DNA of 64,000 nt. Origin: Phycisphaerales bacterium (GTDB taxonomy: Bacteria; Planctomycetota; Phycisphaerae; Phycisphaerales; UBA1924). The notes below the pieces were generated by a model. The model did no database searches, was not told where the DNA came from, and worked only from the letters and a program-made list of their open reading frames with translations. The stretch spans positions 1 to 64,000 of the forward strand of contig JAIEUA010000011.1 in the NCBI GenBank assembly GCA_019744815.1. Direction: 5' to 3'. Of this stretch, positions 8,285-17,246 are shown one piece after another. How positions within the stretch are numbered: position 1 is the stretch's first letter; the number at the start of each line of letters is the position of its first letter. The translations under genes were made by a program, and so were the position numbers.

Positions 8285-9670
8285 GTGGACCATTTTCGAT
8301 ACCAGAACGGCGAACTGTGTTGCGAGGCGTTGAACGTGTCGGGGCTGGCGGACCGGTTCGGGACGCCGCTGTATGTGTACTCGGCGGCGACGCTGCGCGA
8401 GCACGTGTCGAGGCTGAGCACGGCGTTCGCGCCGCTGGCGCCCAAGGTGTGCTACGCGGTGAAGGCCAACGGCAATCTGCACCTCTTGAAGCTGCTCGCG
8501 TCGCTGGGCTGCGGGATGGATGTGGTGTCGATCGGGGAGTTGGAGCGGGCGTTTGTCGCGGGCGTGCCGCTGGATCGGATCGTGTTCGCGGGCGTGGGCA
8601 AGGGGGAGCACGAGATTCGGGCGGCGTTGTCCTCCGCGCATTCGTCGCTGCAGGGGTGGGCGCATCCGAGCGAAGCGGGCTTTGCGGCGCGTCTTGCCGC
8701 TCGCGGCGCGGTGTCGTGCTTCAACGCCGAGAGCGAGCAGGAGCTGGAGCTGATCGCGAAGGTGGCGGAAGAACTGGGCGTGCCGGCGCGGGCGGCGCTT
8801 CGGATCAACCCGGACGTGGACGCGTACACGCACGCGTACACGACGACGGGGAAGGCGGACAACAAGTTCGGCGTGACAATTGATCGCGCGATCGCGTTGT
8901 TCGATCGCTTCGGGGCGCGGTCACGCACGGGGCCGCATCTGCGGCTTGACGGGCTGCACGTGCACCTGGGCTCGCCGATCTACACGACCAGACCGTATGT
9001 GGATGCGATTCAGAAGCTGCTGGTGCTGGAGGGCGAGTTGCGGGCCCGCGGGCACGAGATCCGGTCGCTGGACATCGGGGGCGGGTTCGCGGCGGACTAC
9101 GAGACCGGGAAGACGCCGGCGTACGACGTGTACGCGGCCGCGATCGTGCCGCTGCTGATGCCGCTGGTGCAACGCGGGGTGAGGATCGTGATGGAGCCGG
9201 GGCGCACGATCGTGGCCAACGCGGGCGTGCTGCTGACGAGGGTGCGCTACACCAAGCACAACGGTGGGAAGCACTTTGTGATCTGCGACGCGGGGATGAA
9301 CGCTCTCATTCGGCCGGCGCTGTACGAGGCGTTCCATTTCATGTGGCCGGCGAAGGTGACGCCGGAGCTGACGCCTCCGGCGCGGCGGAGCGACCTCGAC
9401 ATGCCGGGGCTAAACCCGGTGGACGTGGTGGGACCGATCTGCGAGTCGGGGGATTTTTTGGCCCAGGATCGGAGACTGCCGCGGATCGATCCGGGGGATG
9501 TGATCGGTGTGTTCGGGGCCGGCGCGTACGGGATGTCGATGGCGAGCAATTACAACGATCAGCCGCTGCCGGCGGAGGTGCTGGTGGATGGGGATCGGGC
9601 GATGGTGGTACGGGAGCGGCAAACGATTGCGGATCTGTTGGGAGCGGAGATGGGAACGGCGGGTCGCTGA
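8285..9670 (+). CDS. lysA: Diaminopimelate decarboxylase
   Basis: A 461-residue PLP enzyme making L-lysine from meso-diaminopimelate, the last lysine step. The Schiff-base lysine is K60 in CYAVKANGN. The glycine-rich phosphate loop is SLDIGGGFAADY (261-272), EPGR is at 304-307 and the active-site Cys is in GPICESGD (C386). Start is GTG 8285. An insertion-like segment at about 112-142 (SSAHSSLQGWAHPSEAGF...) sits where relatives usually pass directly from EIRAAL to FNVES. The 365 bp after the gene contains only a repeat. Confidence 0.95.
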   Translation: MDHFRYQNGELCCEALNVSGLADRFGTPLYVYSAATLREHVSRLSTAFAPLAPKVCYAVKANGNLHLLKLLASLGCGMDVVSIGELERAFVAGVPLDRIVFAGVGKGEHEIRAALSSAHSSLQGWAHPSEAGFAARLAARGAVSCFNAESEQELELIAKVAEELGVPARAALRINPDVDAYTHAYTTTGKADNKFGVTIDRAIALFDRFGARSRTGPHLRLDGLHVHLGSPIYTTRPYVDAIQKLLVLEGELRARGHEIRSLDIGGGFAADYETGKTPAYDVYAAAIVPLLMPLVQRGVRIVMEPGRTIVANAGVLLTRVRYTKHNGGKHFVICDAGMNALIRPALYEAFHFMWPAKVTPELTPPARRSDLDMPGLNPVDVVGPICESGDFLAQDRRLPRIDPGDVIGVFGAGAYGMSMASNYNDQPLPAEVLVDGDRAMVVRERQTIADLLGAEMGTAGR

Positions 9671-9810
9671 CGTTTGAAGAGGGTCGCGAGGGTGCGGGGC
9701 TGTTGGCTCTGAGGGATGCGACCGGCGTCCGGCCGTTCTCCGTGGCTTGGCTCGCGTGTGCATGAGCGCGTCATTCGTGAACGAGTTGGATGCTGATTCG
9801 GCTGGAGTCG

Positions 9811-9869
9811 ACCGGCGGGAGGCCGGTCCTACTGAACTGATTCAGCGGGGCCTGGAAGGCCCCGCCCCC
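9811..9869. repeat. Paired hairpins between lysA and the SPFH gene
   Basis: Two hairpins lie 17 bp apart: ACCGGC-GGGAG-GCCGGT (9811-9827) and a second copy (9845-9869) of the 25-bp hairpin repeat found at 3756-3780. No gene is visible in the 9671-10035 interval apart from this element. Confidence 0.7.
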
Positions 9870-10035
9870 CACTGCCTTGGAGCCGAATCTCGGCCCCGTG
9901 GAATGCACCAACCGATAAACCAAACAAGCTGGCGTGCGGAGGTCGTGGTGATCGACCGCGCTGGGGCCACGGACTTGATCGGTGCGGGAATCGGTCGCGT
10001 CCGCGGCAACTGGGGCTGAGCCCCGGGGGTTTCGC

Positions 10036-11730
10036 ATGGTCGGGATGATGTTGTTTGCGGTGTCGGTGGTGCTGGCGCTGCTGATTGCGGGCGCGTCGGT
10101 GAAGCTGCCGGGGTCGCTGAAGATCGCGGGGCTGGTGGCCGCGTTGATTGTTCTGGTGCTCGGGCTGCTGGCCGGCAGCGTGAAGTACGTCGGCTCCAAC
10201 GAGGTCGGCATCATTTCCAAGAACGCGACGGGCCCGTCGCTGGCTGGGGGCAAGATCATCGCCGTCGACGGGGAGATGGGCGTGCAGGCGGATGTCCTGC
10301 CGCCGGGGTGGCACTTTGGATTCATCCCGGGCATTTACTCGGTGAAGAACGTCGAGCTGATCGAGATCCGCAACGACGAGGTGGGTCTGATCGAGACCGC
10401 CGACGGCGAGCCGCTCAACGACGGGCAGCTCTTTGCGCCCGAGTTCAAGCGCGAGGAGTTTCAGAAGATGCTCGACGCGCGGCACTTTCTGACCGCGGGC
10501 AAGGGCAAGAAAGGTAAACAGACTTCGGTGCTCACGCCCGGCAAGTACCGCATCAACACCGAGCTGTTCAAGATCCGCCCGGTGAAGCAGACCGAGGTGC
10601 TGGCGGGCGAGGTGGCGGTGCTGAAGGCGAACTTCGGCGTTCCGCCGTCCCAGGTGATCCGGGGCGTCGCCGGTGCGCTCGAGCCGGGCATGGACGGCAC
10701 CAACCTGCCCGACGAGAAGCTGCTCAAGCTCGCCAAGTCGGGGGAGATGGGCATCCAGGCCGATCCGCTGCCGCCGGGCAAGTACCCGTTGAACACCGAG
10801 GCGTTCACGGTGACGGAGGTGTGGACGACGCAGATGATCGCCCAGTTCACCGAGGCTTCGTGGGGCATCGCGACGTCGAATCAGACGGGCAACATCCAGC
10901 AGCAGGCCGCACCGAACGCGAAGATGACGCACGATCCGGTGCTGGAAGAGCGGGCGATCACGGTGCGCACCAGCGACGGCTTCACGTTCCCGGTGGATGT
11001 CCGGGTTGAATACGTGATCGAGCCGCAGAACGCGGCGATCGTGGTTGCGAAGCTGGGCGACGACGAGGGGGCCCGCTTCCGCAACGCCCTGAACAGCGCG
11101 GTGCGGGCGATCTTCCGCAACAACGCCGAGGGCGTGCGGGCGCTGGACTATGTGCAGCAGCGGTCGCACCAGGAATCGCAGTCGCTCTCGGCGCTGACCA
11201 AGCAGATGAGCCGCTTTGGTATCACCGTGACGGCGGTGCGTATCGGCAACGTCGGCGACGAGAAGACCCTGGGCGCTCTGCTCAAGACGCAGACGGATCG
11301 CGAGATCGCCAAGCAGGAGCAGCAGACGTTCCAGGAGCAGCAGAAGGCCGCGGAGCAGAAGAAGAGCCTGGCTCGCGTGACGCAGGAATCGGAGGAAGAG
11401 AAGAAGCTCGCGACTGCGGCGTACAGCGTGAAGATCGCCGAGGAGGCGCAGAAGCAGAAGATCGTCGAGGCCAAGGCTGAGGCGGAGTCGACCAAGATCA
11501 AGGCCACGGCACAGTCCGATGCGTGCCGCCTGATCGCCGAGCAGATCGGCAAGAGCAACGCGGCTCTGGTCGAGATCCTGAAGATCGTGGGCGAGAAGAA
11601 CATCCAGATCGCGCCGCGGGTGATGGTGAGCGGCGACAAGGGCATGGGCGGAGCGGGCACCGCGCTGATCGGGACGATGCTCGACAGCATGGTGAGCAAG
11701 GACGAAGCCCCGGCCCCGGTGAAGAAGTAG
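10036..11730 (+). CDS. SPFH/flotillin-like membrane protein
   Basis: A 564-residue protein with two N-terminal hydrophobic segments (about 5-50) and then an SPFH (stomatin/prohibitin/flotillin) region. That region contains the segment ITVRTSDGFTFPVDVRVEYV and the assembly-type stretch TDREIAKQEQQTFQEQQK. A long Glu/Lys/Gln coiled coil (about 420-500) and an AEAESTKIKATAQSDA flotillin-like motif follow. Such proteins form membrane scaffolds; a specific role cannot be read here. Residues about 75-250 contain two related LPPG(W/K) segments, suggesting an internal duplication. ATG 10036 is preferred because the hydrophobic domain begins there. A terminator follows, so it is probably monocistronic. 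Confidence 0.85.
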   Translation: MVGMMLFAVSVVLALLIAGASVKLPGSLKIAGLVAALIVLVLGLLAGSVKYVGSNEVGIISKNATGPSLAGGKIIAVDGEMGVQADVLPPGWHFGFIPGIYSVKNVELIEIRNDEVGLIETADGEPLNDGQLFAPEFKREEFQKMLDARHFLTAGKGKKGKQTSVLTPGKYRINTELFKIRPVKQTEVLAGEVAVLKANFGVPPSQVIRGVAGALEPGMDGTNLPDEKLLKLAKSGEMGIQADPLPPGKYPLNTEAFTVTEVWTTQMIAQFTEASWGIATSNQTGNIQQQAAPNAKMTHDPVLEERAITVRTSDGFTFPVDVRVEYVIEPQNAAIVVAKLGDDEGARFRNALNSAVRAIFRNNAEGVRALDYVQQRSHQESQSLSALTKQMSRFGITVTAVRIGNVGDEKTLGALLKTQTDREIAKQEQQTFQEQQKAAEQKKSLARVTQESEEEKKLATAAYSVKIAEEAQKQKIVEAKAEAESTKIKATAQSDACRLIAEQIGKSNAALVEILKIVGEKNIQIAPRVMVSGDKGMGGAGTALIGTMLDSMVSKDEAPAPVKK

Positions 11731-11763
11731 GTCGGCACACCACCCCGACGGTCATCGAACAGG

Positions 11764-11792
11764 CCGCTCTTGCCCACGGGGAGCGGTTTTTT
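11764..11792 (+). terminator. Intrinsic terminator of the SPFH gene
   Basis: Stem CCGCTC / GAGCGG, extended by an inner CCC/GGG, followed by six Ts. Confidence 0.85.
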
Positions 11793-11906
11793 CATTCATG
11801 AGGCGGGGTGCGGCAATTCGGCAAAATCACCGCCGGAGAGTGCTTGAGTGCAACATCCCGTCGACGAGAGCAGTAGCATGATTCGGAGCACCCACCGGAG
11901 CGATCC

Positions 11907-12767
11907 ATGGCCCGAGAACACGCGATTGTCGGAGTCTTTGTCGGCCTCGCCATGAGCGTCGTGAGCGGCACCGCGGTGGCGGCCACGCAGACCGCCGTCG
12001 CGCCGCAGGCCAACACCTTTGTCACGGGGTTTGGGCGCAACCTGCTGGCGTTCGGGCGGGTGTACCAGATGATCTACGACCAGAGCACGCTGACGATTCC
12101 GGTGGGGTCGAAGATCACCGGCGTGGCGTGGCGGATGAGCGACAACGGGACCACGCCGTACCCGCTCTTGAACGAAGAGTTCTTCCGGCTGGACATCTGG
12201 ATGTCGAGCGCGACGCGGCCGGCGGCGGCGATGTCGGCGGGCTTCGACGACAACGAGGGGCTCGATCGCGTCAAGGCTCGCGGCGGGTTCTATCGATTGG
12301 TGTCTGGCACGATGCCGCGGGCGGTCGCCGGGCCGGCGCCGTTCGGGGGTGTGATCGCGTTCACCACGCCGTTCGTGTACAAGGGCGGCCCTTTGTGCAT
12401 GACGATCCGATCGACCTCGCCCGTACCGGCGGTGAGCAGCGCCACCGAGAACAACTTCGACGGGACCAATGTGAGCGGGTCCGCGGGCAAGCGGGCGCTC
12501 GACGACCCCGATTCGGTGACGGGCGGCAACGTGGGCGCGCTGGTGTCGTTGTACACGTATCGCTTGCCGTGTCCTGCGGATCTGAACAACGACGATCTGG
12601 TGGACGATGCGGACTTCTCGATCTTCGTTGTTGCGTACGACCTGCTTGCCTGCTCGGATCCTGCGATGCCGGCGGGCTGTCCGTCGGACCTGAACCGCGA
12701 CGGCGCGGTGGATGACACCGACTTTTCGATCTTCGCGGCGGCGTACGACGCGCTGTTGTGCCCGTGA
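11907..12767 (+). CDS. Secreted protein with C-terminal dockerin-like repeats
   Basis: A 286-residue exported protein. A signal peptide (about 1-26, cleavage near TAVAA) is followed by an all-beta-looking domain (30-220) with no recognised family. It ends in two Cys-bounded calcium-loop repeats at 222-249 (CPADLNNDDLVDDADFSIF) and 258-285 (CPSDLNRDGAVDDTDFSIF). These are the dockerin-like repeats that close many secreted proteins in Phycisphaerae. Their role is inferred to be surface anchoring or scaffolding. A GGAG lies 6 nt before ATG 11907. Confidence 0.8.
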   Translation: MAREHAIVGVFVGLAMSVVSGTAVAATQTAVAPQANTFVTGFGRNLLAFGRVYQMIYDQSTLTIPVGSKITGVAWRMSDNGTTPYPLLNEEFFRLDIWMSSATRPAAAMSAGFDDNEGLDRVKARGGFYRLVSGTMPRAVAGPAPFGGVIAFTTPFVYKGGPLCMTIRSTSPVPAVSSATENNFDGTNVSGSAGKRALDDPDSVTGGNVGALVSLYTYRLPCPADLNNDDLVDDADFSIFVVAYDLLACSDPAMPAGCPSDLNRDGAVDDTDFSIFAAAYDALLCP

Positions 12768-12842
12768 TCGCGTGGCGTCGGCGGACGGGGGCTTGCCGGC
12801 TTCCTCGGCCACTTCGGACGCGGTGTCGCCGTAAACTTTGCC

Positions 12843-14144
12843 GTGCCAGATGCTTCAGAGAACACGGCGTGCCGACCCCTTGGGCTGAACTCCGAGGTGT
12901 TTGTGACGCGCGCGAAGGCGGAGCTCGGGCTTGCCCGGCCGGCGGCGCTCGATGCGTACAAGGACTTTTTCTGGCACGCGCGGGCGTTTGATGCGGCGAA
13001 CTACCCGTCGAGGCACAACCGGCATCTGGCAACAAGAACCCTCCGCGCGAGCGGAGGGTCGGCGGGGAACACGGAGTCGCAGCGGCCCTCCGCTTGCGCG
13101 GAGGGTTCGTTGGGGCACTCCGTCTCCCCGATCTCCAGCGTCATCATCGATGAAGGCCCCGAGGGCAAGACGTTCAAGTTCACGCAGGACGTGCCCGCGG
13201 ACGCCACCAAGCTCGCCGAGCAGGTGAAGACGCTGCGGACCGAGAGCGTGCTGATCCCGATGATCGGTAAGCGGGGCGTGCGCACCTACACGCTCTGCGT
13301 GTCGTCGCAGGTCGGCTGCGCGATGGGGTGCACGTTCTGCGAGACGGCCCAGATGGGGTTGATCCGATCGCTCACATCGGAAGAGATTGTGCAGCAGTGG
13401 TACGCGGCGACGCATCTCTTGAAGCATCCGGAGATTCCGGAGCCGGTGGTGACGCCGCAGGGGCTGGAGGGGCCGGTCCGCAACATCGTGTTCATGGGCA
13501 TGGGCGAGCCGATGGACAACATCGAGAACGTTCTGGGCGCGATCGATGTGCTGCGCGATCACCGCGGGCCGTCGATCCCGATCAGCAAGATCACGATCTC
13601 GACGGTCGGGCGGGTTGATGGCATTCACCGGCTGGCGGAGCAGATCAAGACGGCGGGCTGGCACCGGCTGAATCTGGCCATCTCGCTCAACGCGGCGGAT
13701 GATGAGATCCGGTCGGGCATTATGCCCATCAATCGGCGTTGGAATCTGGGCGCGTTGCAGCAAGCGTTGATCGACTACCCGGTCTTCGGCGGCGGCAAGC
13801 TCTGCATCGAGTACGTGCTCATCCCCGGCGTGAACGACACCGAGGCCGACGCCCAGAAGATCGCGGACTTTTTCGCACCGATTAACGGCGACTACCAGGC
13901 CAAGCGCCAGATCAGCACGGCCCGGGCGCTGCTCAACCTGATCCCGTACAACCCGCGGCGGAACTCGCCTTGGCCCGCGCCGACGGAAGAGTCGGTGGAT
14001 CGGTTCATGGGCTGGCTGACGCAGCGGAATGTGTACGCCAAGCGTCGTCGCACCAAGGGACGCGATCTGATGGGCGCCTGCGGCCAGCTCGGTAGCGAGC
14101 ACATCCGGCAGCGGAAGGTTGTGGACCTGACGGTCTCGGCGTGA
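12843..14144 (+). CDS. rlmN: 23S rRNA (A2503-C2)-methyltransferase, RlmN family
   Basis: A 433-residue radical-SAM enzyme that methylates C2 of A2503 in 23S rRNA (the family also methylates some tRNAs). The 4Fe-4S cysteines are C159, C163 and C166 (CAMGCTFC). The C-terminal ACGQLG holds the methyl-carrying Cys (C413). The NIVFMGMGEPMDN motif is present. The N-terminal region is atypical: residues 66-88 are encoded by a pair of hairpins of the genome's palindromic-repeat type, inserted in frame. The start is GTG 12843, with TAAACT (12832-12837) 5 nt upstream. Confidence 0.93.
   Translation: MPDASENTACRPLGLNSEVFVTRAKAELGLARPAALDAYKDFFWHARAFDAANYPSRHNRHLATRTLRASGGSAGNTESQRPSACAEGSLGHSVSPISSVIIDEGPEGKTFKFTQDVPADATKLAEQVKTLRTESVLIPMIGKRGVRTYTLCVSSQVGCAMGCTFCETAQMGLIRSLTSEEIVQQWYAATHLLKHPEIPEPVVTPQGLEGPVRNIVFMGMGEPMDNIENVLGAIDVLRDHRGPSIPISKITISTVGRVDGIHRLAEQIKTAGWHRLNLAISLNAADDEIRSGIMPINRRWNLGALQQALIDYPVFGGGKLCIEYVLIPGVNDTEADAQKIADFFAPINGDYQAKRQISTARALLNLIPYNPRRNSPWPAPTEESVDRFMGWLTQRNVYAKRRRTKGRDLMGACGQLGSEHIRQRKVVDLTVSA
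13038..13105. repeat. Palindromic hairpin pair inside the rlmN reading frame
   Basis: Two hairpins, ACCCTCCGC-GCGA-GCGGAGGGT (13038-13059) and CCCTCCGC-TTGC-GCGGAGGG (13086-13105), lie 26 bp apart. Both stems share CCCTCCGC. The layout resembles the intergenic palindromes at 14161 and 27361, but this copy lies in coding sequence and leaves the frame open. Confidence 0.8.
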
Positions 14145-14160
14145 CGAGCTTCGAGTGTTT

Positions 14161-14238
14161 GACGAGCCCCGAGCGTGAGCGAGTGGGTTGCGTTCTGGGA
14201 AGCGAAGGAGACCCGCTCGCTGACGCTCGGGGCTCGTC
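14161..14238. repeat. Palindromic element with two 28-bp inverted arms
   Basis: Left arm 14161-14188 and right arm 14211-14238 are inverse complements with two mismatches, around a 22-bp spacer. Each arm contains GAGCGTGAGCG or its variant GAGCGTCAGCG. It sits between the convergent rlmN and MFS genes. The left arm also occurs alone at 19-46. Confidence 0.85.
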
Positions 14239-14253
14239 GAGGCTGGGCTTGCC

Positions 14254-15813
14254 TCAATGTTCCTCGTGCATCTTCACGTTGCGGTTCTCGCGCACGAAGA
14301 TCAGCCCCACCACCAGCGTCATGGCGCAGATCGCCATCGGGAACCACAGACCCGCGAATGGGTTCTTCGTCTTCTCGTAGAAGAGCTGTCCGATGAACGG
14401 CACCATGCCGCCGAAGACGCCGTTGCCGATGTGGTAGGGCAGCGACATGCTGGTGTAGCGGATGCGGGTGGGGAAGAGCTCGACGAGGAACGCGGCGATC
14501 GGGCCGTAGACCATCGTGACGAGGAAGACTTGCACGAAGATCAGGAACGTCAGCGTCATCGCGGGCGGGCTGGTGAGGGACGGGAAGTGGATGGAGTGCT
14601 TCGTGGTCGTGACGGGTTGCGTCTCGCCCGCGGTGAGTGTTTCGGTGGTGGTGACGGTGTTGGTCGTGCCGTCGGTGTAGGTGCGAACTTCCTTGCGAAC
14701 CGTCACCGTGGCGGCCTTGATGCCCTTGGTTGGATCGGCGGCGATCGACTCGACTTTGGGCTGTCCGAGAGGTCGCACGCCCTCGTCGGACAATTGGAAA
14801 CGGGCGGGGTCGCTGATGTTGGTGACCGCGACCTTCATGCCGTAGATCGGGTAGTAGAGGACGAGCGCCAGGAGGCAGCCGGTGAGCATGATCCCCTTGC
14901 GCCCGATCTTGTCCGAGAGCGCACCCATCACAATGAAGAACGGCGTGGCGAGCAACAGCGCGAGGCCGACGATTTACTCGGCTTGCGTCGCTTCGATGCC
15001 GAGCGTCGTCTTGATGAAGTTCATGGCGTAGAACTGGCCGGTGTACCAGACGACGCCCTGGCCGGCGGTCGCGCCCAGGAGCGCGATGATGACGAGGCGC
15101 AGGTTCTCTTTGTTGGCGAACGACTCTTTGAGCGGGTTCTTCGCGCCCTTGCCCGAGGCCTTCATGCGCTTGAAGAGCGGCGACTCGCTCATGCGGCGGC
15201 GGATGTACCACGAGAACGCGACGAGCACCAGCGACAGCCAGAACGGGATGCGCCAGCCCCACGCGGCGAAGTCGTCGGGGGCCATGAGCGTGCGGCACGC
15301 CAGGATCACGCCAAGCGACATGAACAGGCCGAGGGTGGCGGTGGTCTGGATCCAACTGGTCCAGTAGCCGCGTTGGCCGTCGGGGCAGTGCTCGGCGACG
15401 TAGGTGGCGGCCCCGCCGTACTCGCCGCCGAGGGCGAGGCCTTGGCCGAGGCGCAGCAGGATGAGCAAGGCCGGGGCGAGCCAGCCGATGGTCGCGTAGC
15501 CGGGAAGGACGCCGATGAGGAAGGTCGTGCCGCCCATGAGCAGCAGCGTGACCATGAAGGTGTACTTGCGGCCGATGAGGTCGCCGAGGTATCCGAAGAC
15601 GATCGCGCCGAAGGGGCGAACCACAAAGCCGATGGCGAAGGTGGCGAGGGTGGAGAGCAACGCCGTCGCGCCGGAGCCCTTGGGGAAGAAGACGTCGGCG
15701 ATGGTGAGGGCGAGGGCCCCGAAGATGTAGAAGTCGTACCACTCGATGAGGGTGCCGGCGGAGGAGGCGCCGATGATGGTCCAAAGAGATTTGACTGAGA
15801 TGTTCTTGTTCAT
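14254..15813 (-). pseudogene. MFS metabolite:proton symporter, interrupted by an in-frame TAA
   Basis: A major-facilitator transporter of the metabolite/H+ symporter (ProP/KgtP-like) type. Evidence is TLIEWYDFYIFG, FGYLGDLIGRK, LGGEYGGAATYVAEH, LSDKIGRKG and FPTRIRYTSMS, with about 12 hydrophobic segments. Codon 280 is TAA (14974-14976), directly followed in the same frame by IVGLALLLATPFFIVMGALS, so one point mutation (for example TAC to TAA) splits an otherwise intact 519-codon frame. Possibilities are a pseudogene, readthrough or a sequencing error. The start is ATG 15813; the preceding intrinsic terminator ends only 4 nt upstream of it. A long polar loop carrying Thr-rich sequence (TYTDGTTNTVTTTETLT) lies between two late membrane segments, which is unusual. 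Confidence 0.85.
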
Positions 15814-15817
15814 GTGA

Positions 15818-15847
15818 AAGAAAAAGCACGCCTCTGTTTCGGCGTGC
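15818..15847 (-). terminator. Intrinsic terminator between the dockerin-type gene and the MFS gene
   Basis: On the minus strand a GCACGCC...GGCGTGC hairpin (15826-15847) is followed by TTTTTCTTT. It lies after the dockerin-type gene's stop and directly before the MFS start codon, so MFS expression would need readthrough or a promoter overlapping the hairpin. Confidence 0.8.
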
Positions 15848-15877
15848 GACAACGACACGGAGCTACAACATCAAGCA

Positions 15878-17246
15878 TCAGAATGGCGGGGCATTCTCAG
15901 CACAGACAAGCGTGGAGTACGAGGCGGCAAAATACTCGAAATCAGCATCAACAGTCAGTCCATCGCCGTCAAAATCGCCGCCGATTGAGATGACATCTTC
16001 ATAAGCTGCAGCGAAGATCTCAAAGTCCGCATCATCAACAATGTCATTACAATTGAGATCGGCCGGACAACCAATAAAACGAAGTACCGCGTAATCCGAT
16101 GCTCCGACCTCACCATCCACATCCAAGTCTGCTTCCGGGACATAACCAGTCGATCCAATGCTAGCACCATTTCCTGCGGCCAGAAGATAAAGGTCCGATC
16201 CACATCGCCGGTAGTCTCCACTCCGATCAACATTTCCATCTGCCACGAACGAACGAACGAACGCGCGACTCTCCTTGCACAACTGGCCCCACCACGCCAA
16301 TAGTTTCCGTGGACGCCAATGTAACGCAGATTTTCTGCTTTATCCCAATAATGGACGATGTCCCATAGATATAGTCCACCTCACTGCTTGAGCTAGCGGA
16401 TGAAGAGGCCAAAATGCCGCGGGAAACCACGTCTCCGGACGGCAGACTCGCAAGCACGCCTTGCCGACGGATGGTTCCGACGATGTCGCCAGATGAAGAC
16501 TTGATCGTTCCCTCGTAGTCTAGGAAGGAGCCAACGGGTACTCTTGGCCCTTGGATGGAAGGCGGATCCTGAAGTGCAGGTCTCGAAGGGTAGGCCCATG
16601 AAAACAATATTGTATTGCACACCGTTGAGCTAATTTCGACCTTAGTTTGAGTGCATCCAGACAAGCTTCCATAACTCGCAGCAAAATTTGCCGCCGCTGT
16701 CGCAACGCCATGATTCTTATAATCCGAGAACAATCGGAGCGTCAGACCTCCTCCGCATTCCACAGGACTCAACTCATAGAACTGCGAGGCACTTCCATGG
16801 GCGAGACTCCAGCTGAGCGACGACGCGTTTGAATTTGCGCTCGCCGTGGGGTAAGCAGAGACTCTGGAAATCGAGTTGTACAGCGAGAAAGCTGTTGGTG
16901 CTCCCGACGCCGCTGCTGAGCCGGACGCTGTCGCGAAGCTTGAAGTAAGGGTGCCGCCAAAAGTAGTTAGGCCCGAATCGTCTTGAACGTCCCAAGAACT
17001 ATCGAAGCAGGTGTTTAGCATGTACTGCGCGAACCGATACCCCCCCCCGCCCACTGACGCAGAGCCTGAAGCGCTCACGGGAGTCGCTGCGCACGAGGGT
17101 GTCACCGAGAACGTACCAGTTGACGTTGTAAATGTGTCCAAAATTGTCTGCGTCGGGGTCGCTTGACCCCACGCTGAGACCGAACCAGCGGTCATCGCCA
17201 TTACCGTGGTTGCCGACAATGCCACCGTAACCAAAGCAGTCGTCAT
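15878..17246 (-). pseudogene. Secreted dockerin-type protein, frameshifted at a tetranucleotide repeat
   Basis: ATG 17246 has GGAGAA 5 nt upstream and opens a signal peptide (MTTALVTVALSATTVMA), then a Ser/Thr/Gly-rich beta-type domain. That frame ends at 16227. The next frame (15878 to about 16270) encodes the expected C-terminus: calcium-loop repeats DGNVDRSGDY, ADLDVDGEVGASDYAVL, PADLNCNDIVDDADFEIF and DFDGDGLTVDADFEYF. The frames cross at a (ACGA)4.5 tract (16245-16262). Losing one 4-nt unit, or gaining two, would join them exactly into one reading frame of 455 residues. GC content is visibly lower than in neighbouring genes. Function unknown; probably an exported surface-anchored protein. 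Confidence 0.75.
16245..16262. repeat. Tetranucleotide repeat (ACGA)4.5 at a frameshift
   Basis: Eighteen bases of tandem ACGA (GTTC-type on the coding strand) lie exactly where the two frames of the dockerin-type gene must be joined. Slippage by one unit changes the frame. Confidence 0.9.

Noticed and set aside
16227-16300. Two separate overlapping genes at the frameshift of the dockerin-type protein
   Set aside because: The downstream frame has no signal peptide or ribosome-binding site, and both halves fit one secreted protein joined at the ACGA tract.
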